Below are positions 9,401 through 18,185 of a DNA stretch of 42,422 bases, in pieces. The DNA is from Bacteroidales bacterium UBA1181 (GTDB lineage Bacteria; Bacteroidota; Bacteroidia; Bacteroidales; Paludibacteraceae). Below the pieces are notes generated by a model. That model saw only the letters and a program-made list of their open reading frames with translations, was not told the DNA's origin and did no database searches. The stretch's first letter is position 1, and each line of letters opens with the position of its first letter. The stretch lies in assembly GCA_002310215.1 (NCBI GenBank), contig DBYR01000002.1, forward strand, positions 11,312 through 53,733, in the 5' to 3' direction. A program made the position numbers and the translations under genes.

Positions 9401-9668
9401 GCTGAACGATAAGGTGCTGGCTTCGCAGTATCGTGGCAGATTTGGCGCGCCGAAGACTAAGATTAGGAAAGAATATCTTTGCAAACCTATCGAGACGGAA
9501 GAACAAGCGGATACGACCGAATCTGCTATGCGTGGCTTCTTCAAACGTTTGTTCGGCAGGGACGATGACTACCAACTGAACAATGGCGATAGCACCAATG
9601 TCCGTAAGTCTCGTAGGGAACTTCGCCGCGAGCGCAGGGAGAGACGCAGGGAGAGACGCCGGAGGTGA
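6411..9668 (+). CDS. mrcA: Class A penicillin-binding protein 1A with long N-terminal cytoplasmic extension
   Basis: The 1085-residue bifunctional peptidoglycan synthase polymerises glycan strands and cross-links the stem peptides. Its single membrane anchor is at about residues 297-317 (FLIFFLSLVVALPLLFVLFC). The GT51 glycosyltransferase domain carries EDQRFYEHQGID (near 384), GASTITQQLVKNLF and TMYLNTVTFGNN. The transpeptidase carries the catalytic STFK (Ser749), SVN, and KTGTS (Lys940). The C-terminal tail is Arg-rich. Unusually, some 290 residues precede the anchor: three Trp/Ala-rich helical repeats containing IPEK or VPEK junctions (residues 1-165), then an acidic Glu/Pro linker (about 190-255), then a basic patch. 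Typical class A PBPs have only a short cytoplasmic tail. hrpB follows 27 bp downstream. The enzyme call is very firm; the role of the extension is unknown. Confidence 0.95.
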   Translation: MTELLQKLRETAIRWGKMIGERVEMAWAWLRTKSAEWSASASSYVKSKHIPEKTQKCREMAAQWLEWLKQRSLELRVKASRWGSVLRRKSEQSWEFLKAKSAETQSSAKDYLAQKNVPEKVDKLKASGLKWLDVAKTKCALAAAWLLAKWNVWSAAAKKLYEEKIAKSIPGEGISPEETERVHRMFEQDGAAVDGASEEQPIEQPEEKQEESIEEKDQENPENVSDELPEDMPVETPEVTPEEEPEEPEPASTPTMAERVAPESVRRMKETPDFLAESKTRRSRGRAVKKRWSWKKRFLIFFLSLVVALPLLFVLFCYGVDRNAFGLFGASPTLGQLKNPIQMEASMIYSEDNDLLGKFFVENRSSVTYEELSPELIQTLVCTEDQRFYEHQGIDYHGMFSAAKDAVRGRARGASTITQQLVKNLFKMRSEYTKGALCRVPGIKVLIVKIKECIGAVRIENHYTKQEILTMYLNTVTFGNNTFGIKSAAKTYFNTTPDKLTYEQAACIIGILKANTYYNPIKNPENNRKRRNLILHLLKDAGSLDAHQCDSLCATDLGLNIYKEDILSGYAHYFREAVYNELQEWCEENNVNLYHDGLKIYTTVNSRMQHYAEACVAKQMGELQKQFNKHWGKENPWRDQKQHEIKGFIDDMLKKTSAYKALHKKYKGDGIVIDQELRKPHKMRIFDYKKGITDTVMSTRDSLAHILKFLHCGFIAMDPHTGAVKAWVGDVDFYYWQYDKVTAKRQPGSTFKLFVYTEALRQGMCSCDTRIDSAVSWMTEEDGEWKLWAPQNASGVFSNEPMTLKTALARSVNSVAVQIAKQVTPEKIVQTAHRMGIESPVRPIPSLCLGTEDVSLIELATAYSVIADGGMLHKPILVSRIEDKDGKVIYRSKVKNDRALDEETAFLMRDMLQEGLRDEHGTSQGLYKYKIHNGTDFGGKTGTSANYSDAWYMNVTPNLVTGAWVGGEYRSIHFRNGDLGQGSRAALPIVGLFLEKVLNDKVLASQYRGRFGAPKTKIRKEYLCKPIETEEQADTTESAMRGFFKRLFGRDDDYQLNNGDSTNVRKSRRELRRERRERRRERRRR

Positions 9669-9695
9669 TCGCTTCCCGAATGACCGTTTTTTAGC

Positions 9696-12197
9696 ATGAA
9701 TTCTAATGTTCAATATGATAGGGCGGAGGCGGAACGTTTGCCTGCTTTCGCTATCGCCGACGAGGTGAATGATCGTCTGCGCTCGGGCAATCGCCTCATT
9801 GTGACGGCACCCCCGGGTGCGGGTAAATCTACTTTGCTTCCTCTGACGATTTTATGTGGGTTGCCTTGCGAAGGGAAGGTGCTGATGCTGGAGCCCCGCC
9901 GACTGGCTGCCAAGCAGATCGCCGAGCGTATGGCGGATCTCCTGCATGAGCGGGTGGGCGAGACGGTCGGTTATCGTGTCCGCTTCGAGACGAAGGTGTC
10001 CGCCCAGACTCGTATCGAGGTCATCACGGAGGGTATCCTCTCCCGTATGCTGGTCAATGACCCTGCCTTGGAGGGCGTTTCGGTCGTTCTGTTCGATGAG
10101 TTCCACGAGCGAAGCCTCGCCTCGGATGTGGCGCTGGCCTTTTCGCTTGAGTCGCAACAGCTGCTGCGCCCTGACCTGCGCATCGTGCTGATGTCCGCCA
10201 CAATCGATGTCGATTCCCTTTCCCGAACATTGAAGGCTCCCGTCGTGGAGGCGAAGGGACGTATGTTCCCCGTCGAAATCGTTTATGGGGAAGAGTCGGA
10301 TGCGTCGCAAGTGACGGAACAGGTGGCGCATGCGGTTCGTGTGGCGTATGGCAAATCACAGGGGGATATCCTCGCCTTCCTGCCTGGACAGGGGGAGATT
10401 CTGCGTTGCCGGGAACAATTGTCCGCTCTCTTGCCGGATGCGGAGGTGTGCCCGCTCTATGGCTCGCTCCCTATCGATGAGCAGCGACGGGCAATCCTGC
10501 CGAACCCTCATGGCCGCCGGAAGGTGGTGCTCGCGACCTCTATCGCGGAGACCTCCTTGACGATCGAAGGCGTCCGTGTGGTGGTCGATTCGGGGTGGGG
10601 CAGAACGATGCTTTACGACCAGCGGAATGGCCTGAGCCACCTCGCCACGGTGCGGATTACCCGGGATGTGGCGGCGCAGCGCGCGGGACGTGCGGGACGT
10701 GTGGCTCCGGGTACTTGTTACCGCCTTTGGACGCTCGCCACGGACCATCGCATGGAGGAGTGCCGTATGCCGGAGATCCTGCAGACGGACCTTGCCTCTA
10801 CGGTCCTCGATGTGGTGGCGTGGGGTGAAAACGACGTCATGCGCTTGCCTTGGCTCACACCACCACCTCCGTATGCGGTGAAGCAAGCCACACAGCTCCT
10901 GCGTTTGCTGGGGGCGATTGATGATAAGGGAAAAGTGACCGGACTGGGGAAACGCATGTCCGAGCTGCCGTGCCATCCCCGCATGTCGAGGATGTTGTTT
11001 TACGGTGAAACGGATGCCCTTCGCTCATTGGCGGCGGATATCGCCGCATTGGTGGAGGAGCGTGACCTGCTCTCGGAGTCGGAGAATGATGCGGATATCA
11101 ATACCCGCTTGGTCATGCTGCGGGAGGCCCGGAAAAGAGGAAACGTGGGGAAGTGGGGACGTGTCGCGCAGATCGCGAGGGAGTATCGCTCTTTTGTGCA
11201 GGCTAAGGAGGATAACACCCCGCCGGACCCGCAGGATGTGGGCCGGCTCATCGCCACCGCCTACCCGGAGCGTGTCGCTACCGCCTTGGACGATTGCGGA
11301 CGATTCCGCATGGCGAGCGGTGATGATGTGCGTCTGCCTCGGGAGGATGCCTTGTCGTCGCACGGATGGCTCGCTGTGGCTACCGTCAACGTGGCGTCGG
11401 GCAGGATCTTCCTCGCCTCTCCGTTGCGTGTTGAGGCTGTCCCGCACCTGATGAGCCAAAGGGAGGTCGTCGCATGGGACGGCAAGCGTGGATGTGTGGT
11501 GGCCCAAGAGGAGCGTCGTGTGGGCGCGCTGCTCGTGTCGGCGCAGCCCTTGCGCAATGTGGACCGTGATCTGCTCGTCAAGACGCTTTGCGGGGCTGCG
11601 GTGAAGGAGGGCTTGAGTATGTTCGATTTCTCGGACGAGGTGGAACGGTTGCAGCGCCGCGTGCAGAGCGTGGCGACATGGCACCCCGAACTGGAACTGC
11701 CGGACCTGAGCGCCGACGCTGTGTTGCGCCGTGCCGATGAATGGTTGCCTTTCTATCTGGATAACAATGGCCGGTTGATGACGACCGCCGCCGAGTTGAA
11801 GAAGATGGACCTGTCGCCCGCCTTGTGGTCTTTGCTGACCTACGAGCAACAACAGGCGGTGGACCGCATAGCGCCGACGCATGCCGTGGTGCCTACGGGA
11901 AGTAAGATACGGCTGGACTATCGCCAAGGGGCGGAGACGCCTATCCTCTCCGTGCGGTTGCAGGAGTGCTTCGGACTGACGGATACACCTTGTGTGGACG
12001 ATGGACAACGCCCCGTTCTGATGGAACTCCTCTCCCCAGGCTTCAAACCCGTGCAGCTGACGCAGGACCTCCGTAGCTTTTGGAACAACGCCTATTTCGA
12101 GGTGAGGAAGGAGCTTCGTAGACGCTATCCGAAACACTATTGGCCGGAAAATCCGCTGGAGGCGGAGGCCACGAGAGGCGTGCGCAAAAAAGGGTGA
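9696..12197 (+). CDS. hrpB: ATP-dependent RNA helicase HrpB
   Basis: This is an 833-residue DEAH-type helicase, the usual length for HrpB. The Walker A is APPGAGKST (residues 38-46, Lys44), the Walker B/DExH is DEFH from Asp134, motif III is SAT, and motif VI is QRAGRAGR. The winged-helix and HrpB-specific C-terminal regions follow and end in RRRYPKHYWPENP, a characteristic HrpB terminus. It lies 27 bp after the PBP1A stop. In E. coli, hrpB adjoins the PBP1B gene mrcB, so the pairing with a class A PBP gene is a recurring neighbourhood. A biological link between the two has not been shown by anything visible here. Confidence 0.95.
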   Translation: MNSNVQYDRAEAERLPAFAIADEVNDRLRSGNRLIVTAPPGAGKSTLLPLTILCGLPCEGKVLMLEPRRLAAKQIAERMADLLHERVGETVGYRVRFETKVSAQTRIEVITEGILSRMLVNDPALEGVSVVLFDEFHERSLASDVALAFSLESQQLLRPDLRIVLMSATIDVDSLSRTLKAPVVEAKGRMFPVEIVYGEESDASQVTEQVAHAVRVAYGKSQGDILAFLPGQGEILRCREQLSALLPDAEVCPLYGSLPIDEQRRAILPNPHGRRKVVLATSIAETSLTIEGVRVVVDSGWGRTMLYDQRNGLSHLATVRITRDVAAQRAGRAGRVAPGTCYRLWTLATDHRMEECRMPEILQTDLASTVLDVVAWGENDVMRLPWLTPPPPYAVKQATQLLRLLGAIDDKGKVTGLGKRMSELPCHPRMSRMLFYGETDALRSLAADIAALVEERDLLSESENDADINTRLVMLREARKRGNVGKWGRVAQIAREYRSFVQAKEDNTPPDPQDVGRLIATAYPERVATALDDCGRFRMASGDDVRLPREDALSSHGWLAVATVNVASGRIFLASPLRVEAVPHLMSQREVVAWDGKRGCVVAQEERRVGALLVSAQPLRNVDRDLLVKTLCGAAVKEGLSMFDFSDEVERLQRRVQSVATWHPELELPDLSADAVLRRADEWLPFYLDNNGRLMTTAAELKKMDLSPALWSLLTYEQQQAVDRIAPTHAVVPTGSKIRLDYRQGAETPILSVRLQECFGLTDTPCVDDGQRPVLMELLSPGFKPVQLTQDLRSFWNNAYFEVRKELRRRYPKHYWPENPLEAEATRGVRKKG

Positions 12198-12269
12198 TTC
12201 CGATTAGGAAAAATAGACTATCTTTAAGCTCACGCCCTTCCCACAATGGATGGGCGGTGACAACGGATT

Positions 12270-12300
12270 AGGGGAACAGGTTCGCTTGTTCCCTCTTTTC
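12270..12300 (+). terminator. Rho-independent terminator after hrpB
   Basis: GGGAACAGG - TTCG - CTTGTTCCC forms a roughly 9-bp stem with a UUCG tetraloop, followed by TCTTTTCTT. It lies between convergent hrpB and the MATE gene. The T-tract favours the plus strand. Confidence 0.75.
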
Positions 12301-13695
12301 TTATCTCCCCGCCTCCTCTGGGAGTCCTCCCTCTTCGATGATCCTTTTCGTGTCTTTCCTGAATCGCCTTACCAACAGGAAGGAGGCGAGGTATAGTTCA
12401 AGGATGTAGGCGAACCAGATGCCGGGTGCGCCCCAACCCATGTAGATGCCGCAGAAATAGCTGACGGAGATGGTCACGACGATGTAGCAGATGAAGGCGA
12501 CCACCATCGGTGTGATAACGTTCTTCATGCCCCGTAAGGCTCCGATGGTGACGGTCTGTAGCCCGTCCGCCATCTGGTAGATGCCGGTCATGATGAGCAG
12601 TACGGAGGCTAATTCGATGACCTCCGCATCATCCGTGAAGATATGCGCGATAGGGGTTTTGAGAAGGATGATGACAATGGAACATAGCCCCATGAAGAAA
12701 AGGCTGAGGTGTATGGAAGCGATGCCGGCTTTCTTCATGGCATGGAATTCCCCTGCTCCCAGTTGGTGGCTGACACGTATCGTGGTGGCGGAGGCGATTC
12801 CGCAGCTGATCATCCACGTGATGCAGGAAACCGTGATGGCGATCTGGTGGCTCGCCAATGCGACCGTGCCGCAGAAACCCACGAAAATCACCGCCACATT
12901 CATGCCGAAGCACTCCATGAACATCTGCAAACCGATGGGCGAACTGATCTTGAACAAATCCTTGAGCTCCTGGCAAGTGAACTTGTCACGGCGGAAGAAC
13001 ATGAAATAACGTGAATAGGGCCTTTCGTTTCGAACCAATAGGATGAAGGCGACGCACATGCAGATGCGCGAAATCAGTGTCGCATAGGCCGCGCCGTCTA
13101 CACCCAATATCGGACAACCGAGATGCCCGAATATGAGTACCCAGTTGAGAAATATGTTGAGGGCATTGCCCGACACGGTGACGATCATGGCGTACTTCGT
13201 GTTGCCCACTCCGTCCATGAACTGGCGGAAGGCTTGGAACCACAGCACAAAAGGAAGCGAGGAGAGCAATATCAGGTAGTAAGACTTCGCCATCGGACAC
13301 ACCTCCTCCGGTTGGCCGAGATGGCCCATGAGCCCGTATACACCCAACATCAACGAACCAATCACAAGGGTGACAATCGTGTTGAATAGAATGGAGTTCT
13401 GGAAGATGGAAGACACCTTGCGATGGTGCCCCGACGCATATTGCACGCCAATGAGCGGGGTCGATCCGAACGAGAGCCCCAAGGCGGCGGCGAATCCGAT
13501 GAAGAACGTCGCCCCGCCGAAGGAGACAGCCGCCAGCTCCGCCTTGCCCAACTGCCCCACCATGATGGTATCCAGCAACTGTACGGTGCCTTGACCCAGT
13601 TGCGCCAACATGACCGGCACAGCCAGCTTCAGGTTGCGGCGGTAGAAGGGTATGTATCCCTGAAAATATGCTATCAGGCTCTGCACGTGCGCCAT
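12301..13695 (-). CDS. MATE-family multidrug/metabolite exporter
   Basis: The 464-residue polytopic membrane protein has about 12 hydrophobic segments. It carries the MATE signatures VPVMLAQLGQGTVQLLDTIMVGQLG near the N-terminus (motif read as several short blocks), GVQYASGHH, FRQFMDGVGNTKYAM, LNIFLNWVLIFGHLG and HQLGAGEF in the second half. MATE proteins export cationic drugs or metabolites using a Na+ or H+ gradient. It begins 6 bp after kdsA on the same strand, so the two are almost certainly co-transcribed. The substrate is unknown. Confidence 0.93.
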   Translation of the reverse strand: MAHVQSLIAYFQGYIPFYRRNLKLAVPVMLAQLGQGTVQLLDTIMVGQLGKAELAAVSFGGATFFIGFAAALGLSFGSTPLIGVQYASGHHRKVSSIFQNSILFNTIVTLVIGSLMLGVYGLMGHLGQPEEVCPMAKSYYLILLSSLPFVLWFQAFRQFMDGVGNTKYAMIVTVSGNALNIFLNWVLIFGHLGCPILGVDGAAYATLISRICMCVAFILLVRNERPYSRYFMFFRRDKFTCQELKDLFKISSPIGLQMFMECFGMNVAVIFVGFCGTVALASHQIAITVSCITWMISCGIASATTIRVSHQLGAGEFHAMKKAGIASIHLSLFFMGLCSIVIILLKTPIAHIFTDDAEVIELASVLLIMTGIYQMADGLQTVTIGALRGMKNVITPMVVAFICYIVVTISVSYFCGIYMGWGAPGIWFAYILELYLASFLLVRRFRKDTKRIIEEGGLPEEAGR

Positions 13696-13701
13696 CGGAG
13701 A

Positions 13702-14523
13702 TTATAGAATAGCCTCACGTACGCGTACCAACTTACGAAGGAGGTCGTCCATCCTGTCCAACGGTAGCATGTTCGCTCCGTCCGACTTCGCATGGGCAGG
13801 GTCGAAGTGCGTCTCCATGAAGAGCCCGTCCACACCAACTGCCACGCCGGCCTTGGCGATCGTCTCGATCATGTCCGGATTACCACCCGTCACACCAGAC
13901 ACCTGGTTGGGTTGCTGTAGGGAATGTGTCGCATCCAACACAACCGGATAACCTATTTTCCGCATCTCTGGGATGCCTCGGAAATCCACGATGAGGTCTT
14001 GATATCCGAAACATGTGCCACGGTCCGTCAGCATGATATTGTTGTTCCCCGCATAACGCACCTTCTGCGCGGCGAAAGCCATCGCGGAAGGTGAGAGGAA
14101 CTGTCCTTTCTTGATGTTGATGGCTCTGCCTGTCTTTGCGGCCGCCACCAAAAGGTCGGTTTGCCGACAAAGAAATGCCGGAATCTGCAGGATGTCCACG
14201 TACTCGGCAGCCAACTCCGCTTCCTCTTCACTGTGTATGTCGGAGACGACAGGAAGGTCGAATGTCTCGCCTATCTTCCTCAGTATCTTCAACGCTTTCT
14301 CATCACCGATGCCCGTGAAAGAATCCGCCTTGGAGCGGTTGGCCTTGCGGTACGAGGCCTTGAAGATGTACGGAATCTTATACTTCTCCGTGAGGGCCAC
14401 GATGTGCTCCGCGATCTGGAACGCCATCTCCTCTCCCTCAACAACGCACGGACCCGCCATCAGGAAGAAATTGCCTGATTCGGTATGTTTAAGCTTTGGG
14501 CTAATGTTCTTTATGTCTATCAT
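13702..14523 (-). CDS. kdsA: 3-deoxy-8-phosphooctulonate synthase (KDO8P synthase)
   Basis: The 273-residue enzyme condenses phosphoenolpyruvate with arabinose-5-phosphate to give KDO-8-phosphate for the lipopolysaccharide core. Motifs include MAGPCVVEG, FKASYRKANRSKADSF, LQIPAFLCRQTDLL, NIKKGQFLSPSAM, DRGTCFGY, DATHSLQQPN and the C-terminal METHFDPAHAKSDG. The cysteine at position 26 occupies the place where E. coli KdsA has asparagine (FGGMN), and this marks the metal-dependent class. The short 273-residue length fits the family. Its promoter is at 14548. The MATE gene follows directly. Confidence 0.97.
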   Translation of the reverse strand: MIDIKNISPKLKHTESGNFFLMAGPCVVEGEEMAFQIAEHIVALTEKYKIPYIFKASYRKANRSKADSFTGIGDEKALKILRKIGETFDLPVVSDIHSEEEAELAAEYVDILQIPAFLCRQTDLLVAAAKTGRAINIKKGQFLSPSAMAFAAQKVRYAGNNNIMLTDRGTCFGYQDLIVDFRGIPEMRKIGYPVVLDATHSLQQPNQVSGVTGGNPDMIETIAKAGVAVGVDGLFMETHFDPAHAKSDGANMLPLDRMDDLLRKLVRVREAIL

Positions 14524-14547
14524 ATTCTACACCATTAAATTTCTGAA

Positions 14548-14555
14548 CAAAAATA
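14548..14555 (-). promoter_or_regulatory. -7 promoter element for kdsA
   Basis: On the minus strand TATTTTTG matches TAnnTTTG. It is 25 nt upstream of the kdsA start, which gives a short leader. No clear -33 TTG was found at the optimal distance. Confidence 0.5.
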
Positions 14556-14591
14556 CATATTTTCGCCGTCATTCACGCAAGATGGCATGAT

Positions 14592-16802
14592 TTAATCATT
14601 CACATATTTGCTGAAGTACGAACATTTGGAGACGAAAGTCTTGTACGCCTTTGTCCGTTTGTACCCGCTCGTCAACCGTTGGTAATTGGAACCAGGTTTG
14701 CCATGGTTCTCATCATTCACTTTCGCCATTGCAAAAACGATCTTCGCCTTCAACTCATCGTCCTGGAAGTTCTTTTGGTCAGCCATTTCGAGGAATTTCT
14801 TGTCCGACTTGTATCGACCATACACATTATCCTCACCTTGTATCCATACGTCCCAAAAACCGAATCCGAATATTCGATCCCTATAATACCCTTTAGGTCC
14901 GACGTTATAGTAGAAATTGCCCAATAGGAAGGCTGCCTTGGCACCCTTGTCGCCATCCGTCTGCGCAGTCTTGTACAATGCGTCGAGCTGTTTCAACAAG
15001 TCCACGTAGGATACTTTGTCCAATTTCAGTTTTTTGTCGATCAGTTCACTGGTGTAATCCGAGTGGAAATCATTCTTCTCCTCCGGCAAATACCTAAAAG
15101 CGTGGTTGATATTATAGCAGAAGGCACTCTTCATCTGCATGTCATCTGTTTTATAGTAACGCGCATATTCAAGCGCCTTAGGGATATTGCCCTCATGGAG
15201 GTAACTTCTAGAGAGTTCGCCCCGTGCGCTATCCGACGAATAGTTGTTACACTTCAGCAACCATTTCTCGAAACTGTTCAGGTTCGGGTTGGTCCCGAAG
15301 GCAATGGCCTTTTCCCACACTTCGCTGTCGAGGCCTTTCAGGTAGTCGAAGGAGAGCAAGTTTCGATGCATCTCCAGGTCAACTGAGTCCATACACTCCG
15401 CCATCATCTTGCGCAGGAATGGTTCCTTGAGGGTCTCCTCGTGCTTCCCGTAAATATCATTCGCCGCTTCCCTGGTCATTTCTTCAACATCAGTAATCGC
15501 CATGTAGGTGGATAGCCGATCCTTGTTGGCCTTGATGCAAGGACGGTTGCTTTTCACCTTCGAAAGATGTTGTCTTGCCCGGTCATTCATGCCGTTATAG
15601 GCAGACAGGTGGGCGGCGCACAGATGCCAAAAGTCCTGGTGGGTAGACTTCTGGAGCATGGTTTCCGCCAAACCAAGCGCATATTCGAGATTATTATCCT
15701 TCAATCCTTCAGTGCTCCATTCGTTGAGAGAAAGGGTGGTGATATAACCGCTCATCAAAACATCCGTCATATATGAATCGGGGGAAACCGATGCGATCTT
15801 CTCCAACTCTTTCAATCCGCTGTTGAAGGATCCATATCCCAACAAGAAATAGAGGCTACAAGCCTCCCGTTTGGGGAGAGACTTCGCCTTCTTGAACAAG
15901 TGCTCCCAAGCATCACCGCGCAAAGAACTATATGCGGTGAATTTCAGGTCCTTGGAATAGGCGAACACCTTAAGGAAGTCCATGGCATATTGGTCGTCCG
16001 CTTGGACCTGCGAGTCGTCATCTTCCCTTGTCCGGTAGTATCCGCACAATGCGCCCGCCTTTTGGCTTAACGCATAATAGTAGATCTCCGGCTTGTAGTT
16101 CAGCGATTCCACATACTTGTCGAAGTATCGCACCGCATCCTCATATTGCCCGTTATAATGCGCGAAACGAACGATTTGATAGCCATAGCGGATTTTCAAC
16201 TCCTTGTCCTTCTGCCTGCCATAAGCCTCGATCATATTGTCCAGAACCTTCGAATAGTCCAAATTGAGGATGCTTGGTCTCCTTGGCTCGTACCATCTTG
16301 TATCATACGGATATTGCCAAAGATAATAATCGTCTCCATTCTCCCAAGACTTCTCCCAAGACATATAAGGCTCCAAATACTTCGCGAAGGAGATGTAGGT
16401 TAAGGCGTTCCTCCATTTCTTGCAGAAAGCCTTGTCGGCGAACTTCAGTTGGGGATCGCTACTCGACCCATAAGCTAACAAAGAGTCTATCGTCTGCTGA
16501 GGCACCTTGTTGACCAAGTAATAGGCCTGTTCCTCGTCTATTTTCAGGTATTTCGCCCACTCCTCCATATTCCCGGAATTAGGCCATTTTTTGTAGCAAC
16601 CGAAACAATAATGGTTGTAGAAATATTGGAAATCCCTACATTCCCCGCTCTCTATAAGATAATCGAAGTCGTCATCAAAAGGTACAGCTTCGCAGAAAAG
16701 GTCATTGGAGGATCTTACGGATTCAATCTCTATATTCGCGCAAGGGAAGAGATTCGTCGCCCAACCAAGGAACAAAACTGTTATAAGGAAGTATCGTCTC
16801 AT
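14592..16802 (-). CDS. Exported protein of unknown function with helical repeats
   Basis: The 736-residue product has an N-terminal signal (MRRYFLITVLFLGWATNLFPCA). The body is rich in aromatic and charged residues and has helix pairs that look TPR-like, for example YQIVRFAHYNGQYEDAVRYFDKYVE and GNIPKALEYARYYKT, although I cannot fit a strict TPR register. The C-terminus has AAFLLGNFYYNVGPKGYYRDRIFGFGFWDVW. I recognise no catalytic motif. It starts 7 bp after the stop of the gene at 16810-17922, so both should be translated from one message and may act in the same envelope process. It is probably periplasmic or outer-membrane associated. Function unknown. Confidence 0.8.
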   Translation of the reverse strand: MRRYFLITVLFLGWATNLFPCANIEIESVRSSNDLFCEAVPFDDDFDYLIESGECRDFQYFYNHYCFGCYKKWPNSGNMEEWAKYLKIDEEQAYYLVNKVPQQTIDSLLAYGSSSDPQLKFADKAFCKKWRNALTYISFAKYLEPYMSWEKSWENGDDYYLWQYPYDTRWYEPRRPSILNLDYSKVLDNMIEAYGRQKDKELKIRYGYQIVRFAHYNGQYEDAVRYFDKYVESLNYKPEIYYYALSQKAGALCGYYRTREDDDSQVQADDQYAMDFLKVFAYSKDLKFTAYSSLRGDAWEHLFKKAKSLPKREACSLYFLLGYGSFNSGLKELEKIASVSPDSYMTDVLMSGYITTLSLNEWSTEGLKDNNLEYALGLAETMLQKSTHQDFWHLCAAHLSAYNGMNDRARQHLSKVKSNRPCIKANKDRLSTYMAITDVEEMTREAANDIYGKHEETLKEPFLRKMMAECMDSVDLEMHRNLLSFDYLKGLDSEVWEKAIAFGTNPNLNSFEKWLLKCNNYSSDSARGELSRSYLHEGNIPKALEYARYYKTDDMQMKSAFCYNINHAFRYLPEEKNDFHSDYTSELIDKKLKLDKVSYVDLLKQLDALYKTAQTDGDKGAKAAFLLGNFYYNVGPKGYYRDRIFGFGFWDVWIQGEDNVYGRYKSDKKFLEMADQKNFQDDELKAKIVFAMAKVNDENHGKPGSNYQRLTSGYKRTKAYKTFVSKCSYFSKYVND

Positions 16803-16809
16803 ATCAAAT

Positions 16810-17922
16810 TCATTTTAAGTCATCGATGGAATATCTTTTCAAAAAACCTTTGCTCAGGTGGAAATACACGATGGTATAATCCTTTTTGATCTTTTCGTCC
16901 AAATATTGGATGGCACTCCGCAAAAGTGGAGGCGTGATCTCCTCAATCTCGATGGTGAAACCCTCGTTGATGTAGAGACCGTTGAGGAAGCAATCCTCCA
17001 ACACCTCATACTTGTTCTCTCCGATTTTCCTGAACCTGGTCTCGTCCATGTCACTGTTCGTCAGACCATTCACCAGTTTCACTTTCCCATTCTGATTGGA
17101 GACGATGCCCCATGAGAAGATCGGAAGCGCATAGTCGAGCGGAAGCGGGTAACGGTTCAGCTTCTGGGTGTAGTTTTTCAACAGATTGACGTCCAGGATA
17201 GAATTGGAGTCCGACCCGTCGTCGACCCCGCTCGTGGCGTAGCACATGAGGTATCCCTTGTCGGCAGGCGGAACCCCCATCGTCTCCCTATCCTTGACTT
17301 GATGCAGGCGGATGGTGCTGGTGATCTTCACACCCGGCAAAGTTTTCTTCATGAAAGAGAGGAAGGTGAAATAGTTCTCCTTGGTGGTTTGCGTCCAGTC
17401 GCAGTCAAACTGGATCTCCCTGTAGTGAGGCGAATCGGGATCGTCCACCGGATCGGGCAAATTGAATAGCGGACTCCATTCGCATTTCTTTTCTTCCATG
17501 TTACCGACGCTGCAATAGAGCGGACCACCCACATGGGGTGCGATGGTATTAATCATCGCATAAATTTTGTCGACCAAAGACTGGATTGCATACTCTCCCA
17601 TATCCGTATCCGCGAAGACTTCATTCGCTATGAATATGTCGGGGACAATTCGCACCGAGTCCTGACGCAGGAGGTTCTGCTCAATCGGTTTGATGAAATT
17701 GACTGGAAACACAAGTCCGTCCTTCTTCACTACATCGAAGTAGTGCAAATAAATCTTTTCGCAACCGAGTCCTTTCGTGTACGTCCGAACTTCCTCATCC
17801 ACCTGGTAGGAGGATTTCCAATGATAAAAATTGATGGCGTGCCGCGGTTTTCCCTTTTGGCAGGAGAGACAACCCATTAGCACAAAGCCCGCAAGCAATA
17901 TTGCCGATATATGTCTACACAT
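16810..17922 (-). CDS. Putative lipoprotein with TIM-barrel-like features
   Basis: I chose the start at 17922 (370 residues) rather than the in-frame ATG at 18027. The product then begins MCRHISAILLAGFVLMGCLSCQKG, a compact lipoprotein signal with a cysteine after LMG or CLS, and the -7 element at 17960 stays upstream of the gene. The mature part has repeated strand-helix-like segments: EKIYLHYFDV, IVPDIFIANEVF, REIQFDCDWTQTTKENYFTFLSFMKK, VKITSTIRLHQ and DYALPIFSWGIV. These resemble a (beta/alpha)8 barrel of the DUF3142/glycoside-hydrolase-like kind, where a strand of the form QFDCD is followed by a helix. That resemblance is tentative. It is co-directional with the exported protein downstream. 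Function unknown. Confidence 0.75.
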   Translation of the reverse strand: MCRHISAILLAGFVLMGCLSCQKGKPRHAINFYHWKSSYQVDEEVRTYTKGLGCEKIYLHYFDVVKKDGLVFPVNFIKPIEQNLLRQDSVRIVPDIFIANEVFADTDMGEYAIQSLVDKIYAMINTIAPHVGGPLYCSVGNMEEKKCEWSPLFNLPDPVDDPDSPHYREIQFDCDWTQTTKENYFTFLSFMKKTLPGVKITSTIRLHQVKDRETMGVPPADKGYLMCYATSGVDDGSDSNSILDVNLLKNYTQKLNRYPLPLDYALPIFSWGIVSNQNGKVKLVNGLTNSDMDETRFRKIGENKYEVLEDCFLNGLYINEGFTIEIEEITPPLLRSAIQYLDEKIKKDYTIVYFHLSKGFLKRYSIDDLK

Positions 17923-17959
17923 GTTATGATAAATTATTTTCGAAGGAATATATAACAAA

Positions 17960-17967
17960 CAAATATA
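17960..17967 (-). promoter_or_regulatory. -7 promoter element for the 17922-14592 gene pair
   Basis: On the minus strand TATATTTG fits TAnnTTTG, 38 nt before the chosen start. The AT-rich tandem repeat begins immediately upstream, so the upstream promoter region is made of repeat sequence. Confidence 0.5.
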
Positions 17968-17977
17968 CGAAGTAATT

Positions 17978-18156
17978 GTAAATAGTTGAATGGTAAATGA
18001 ACAAATAGTTAAATTGTAATTAGTCAAATGGTAAATCGTAGTAAATGGTTAAATAGTAAATCGAAAATAGCTAAATGGTAAATCGTAAATAGTTAAATAG
18101 TAAATCACAGCAAATGGTTAAATAGTAAATCGTAAATAGCTAAATAGTAAATGAAC
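17978..18156. repeat. AT-rich tandem repeat, 22-24 bp unit, about 7 copies
   Basis: Imperfect direct repeats built on ATAGTTAAATAGTAAATCGT, with variants ATAGCTAAATGGTAAATCG and ATGGTTAAATAGTAAATCAC. They occupy most of the 263 bp between the nucleotidase stop (18186) and the downstream gene start (17922). A reverse-complement fragment of the same unit is at 32641-32678. The sequence is non-coding and has stops in all frames. Confidence 0.8.
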
Positions 18157-18185
18157 AAGCGCTTAAGCAAACCCGCCGTGCACTT

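Noticed and set aside
17923..18027. Longer start for the lipoprotein gene at 18027
   Set aside because: It would place the promoter -7 element inside the gene and replace the normal lipoprotein signal with an AT-rich repeat-encoded N-terminus.
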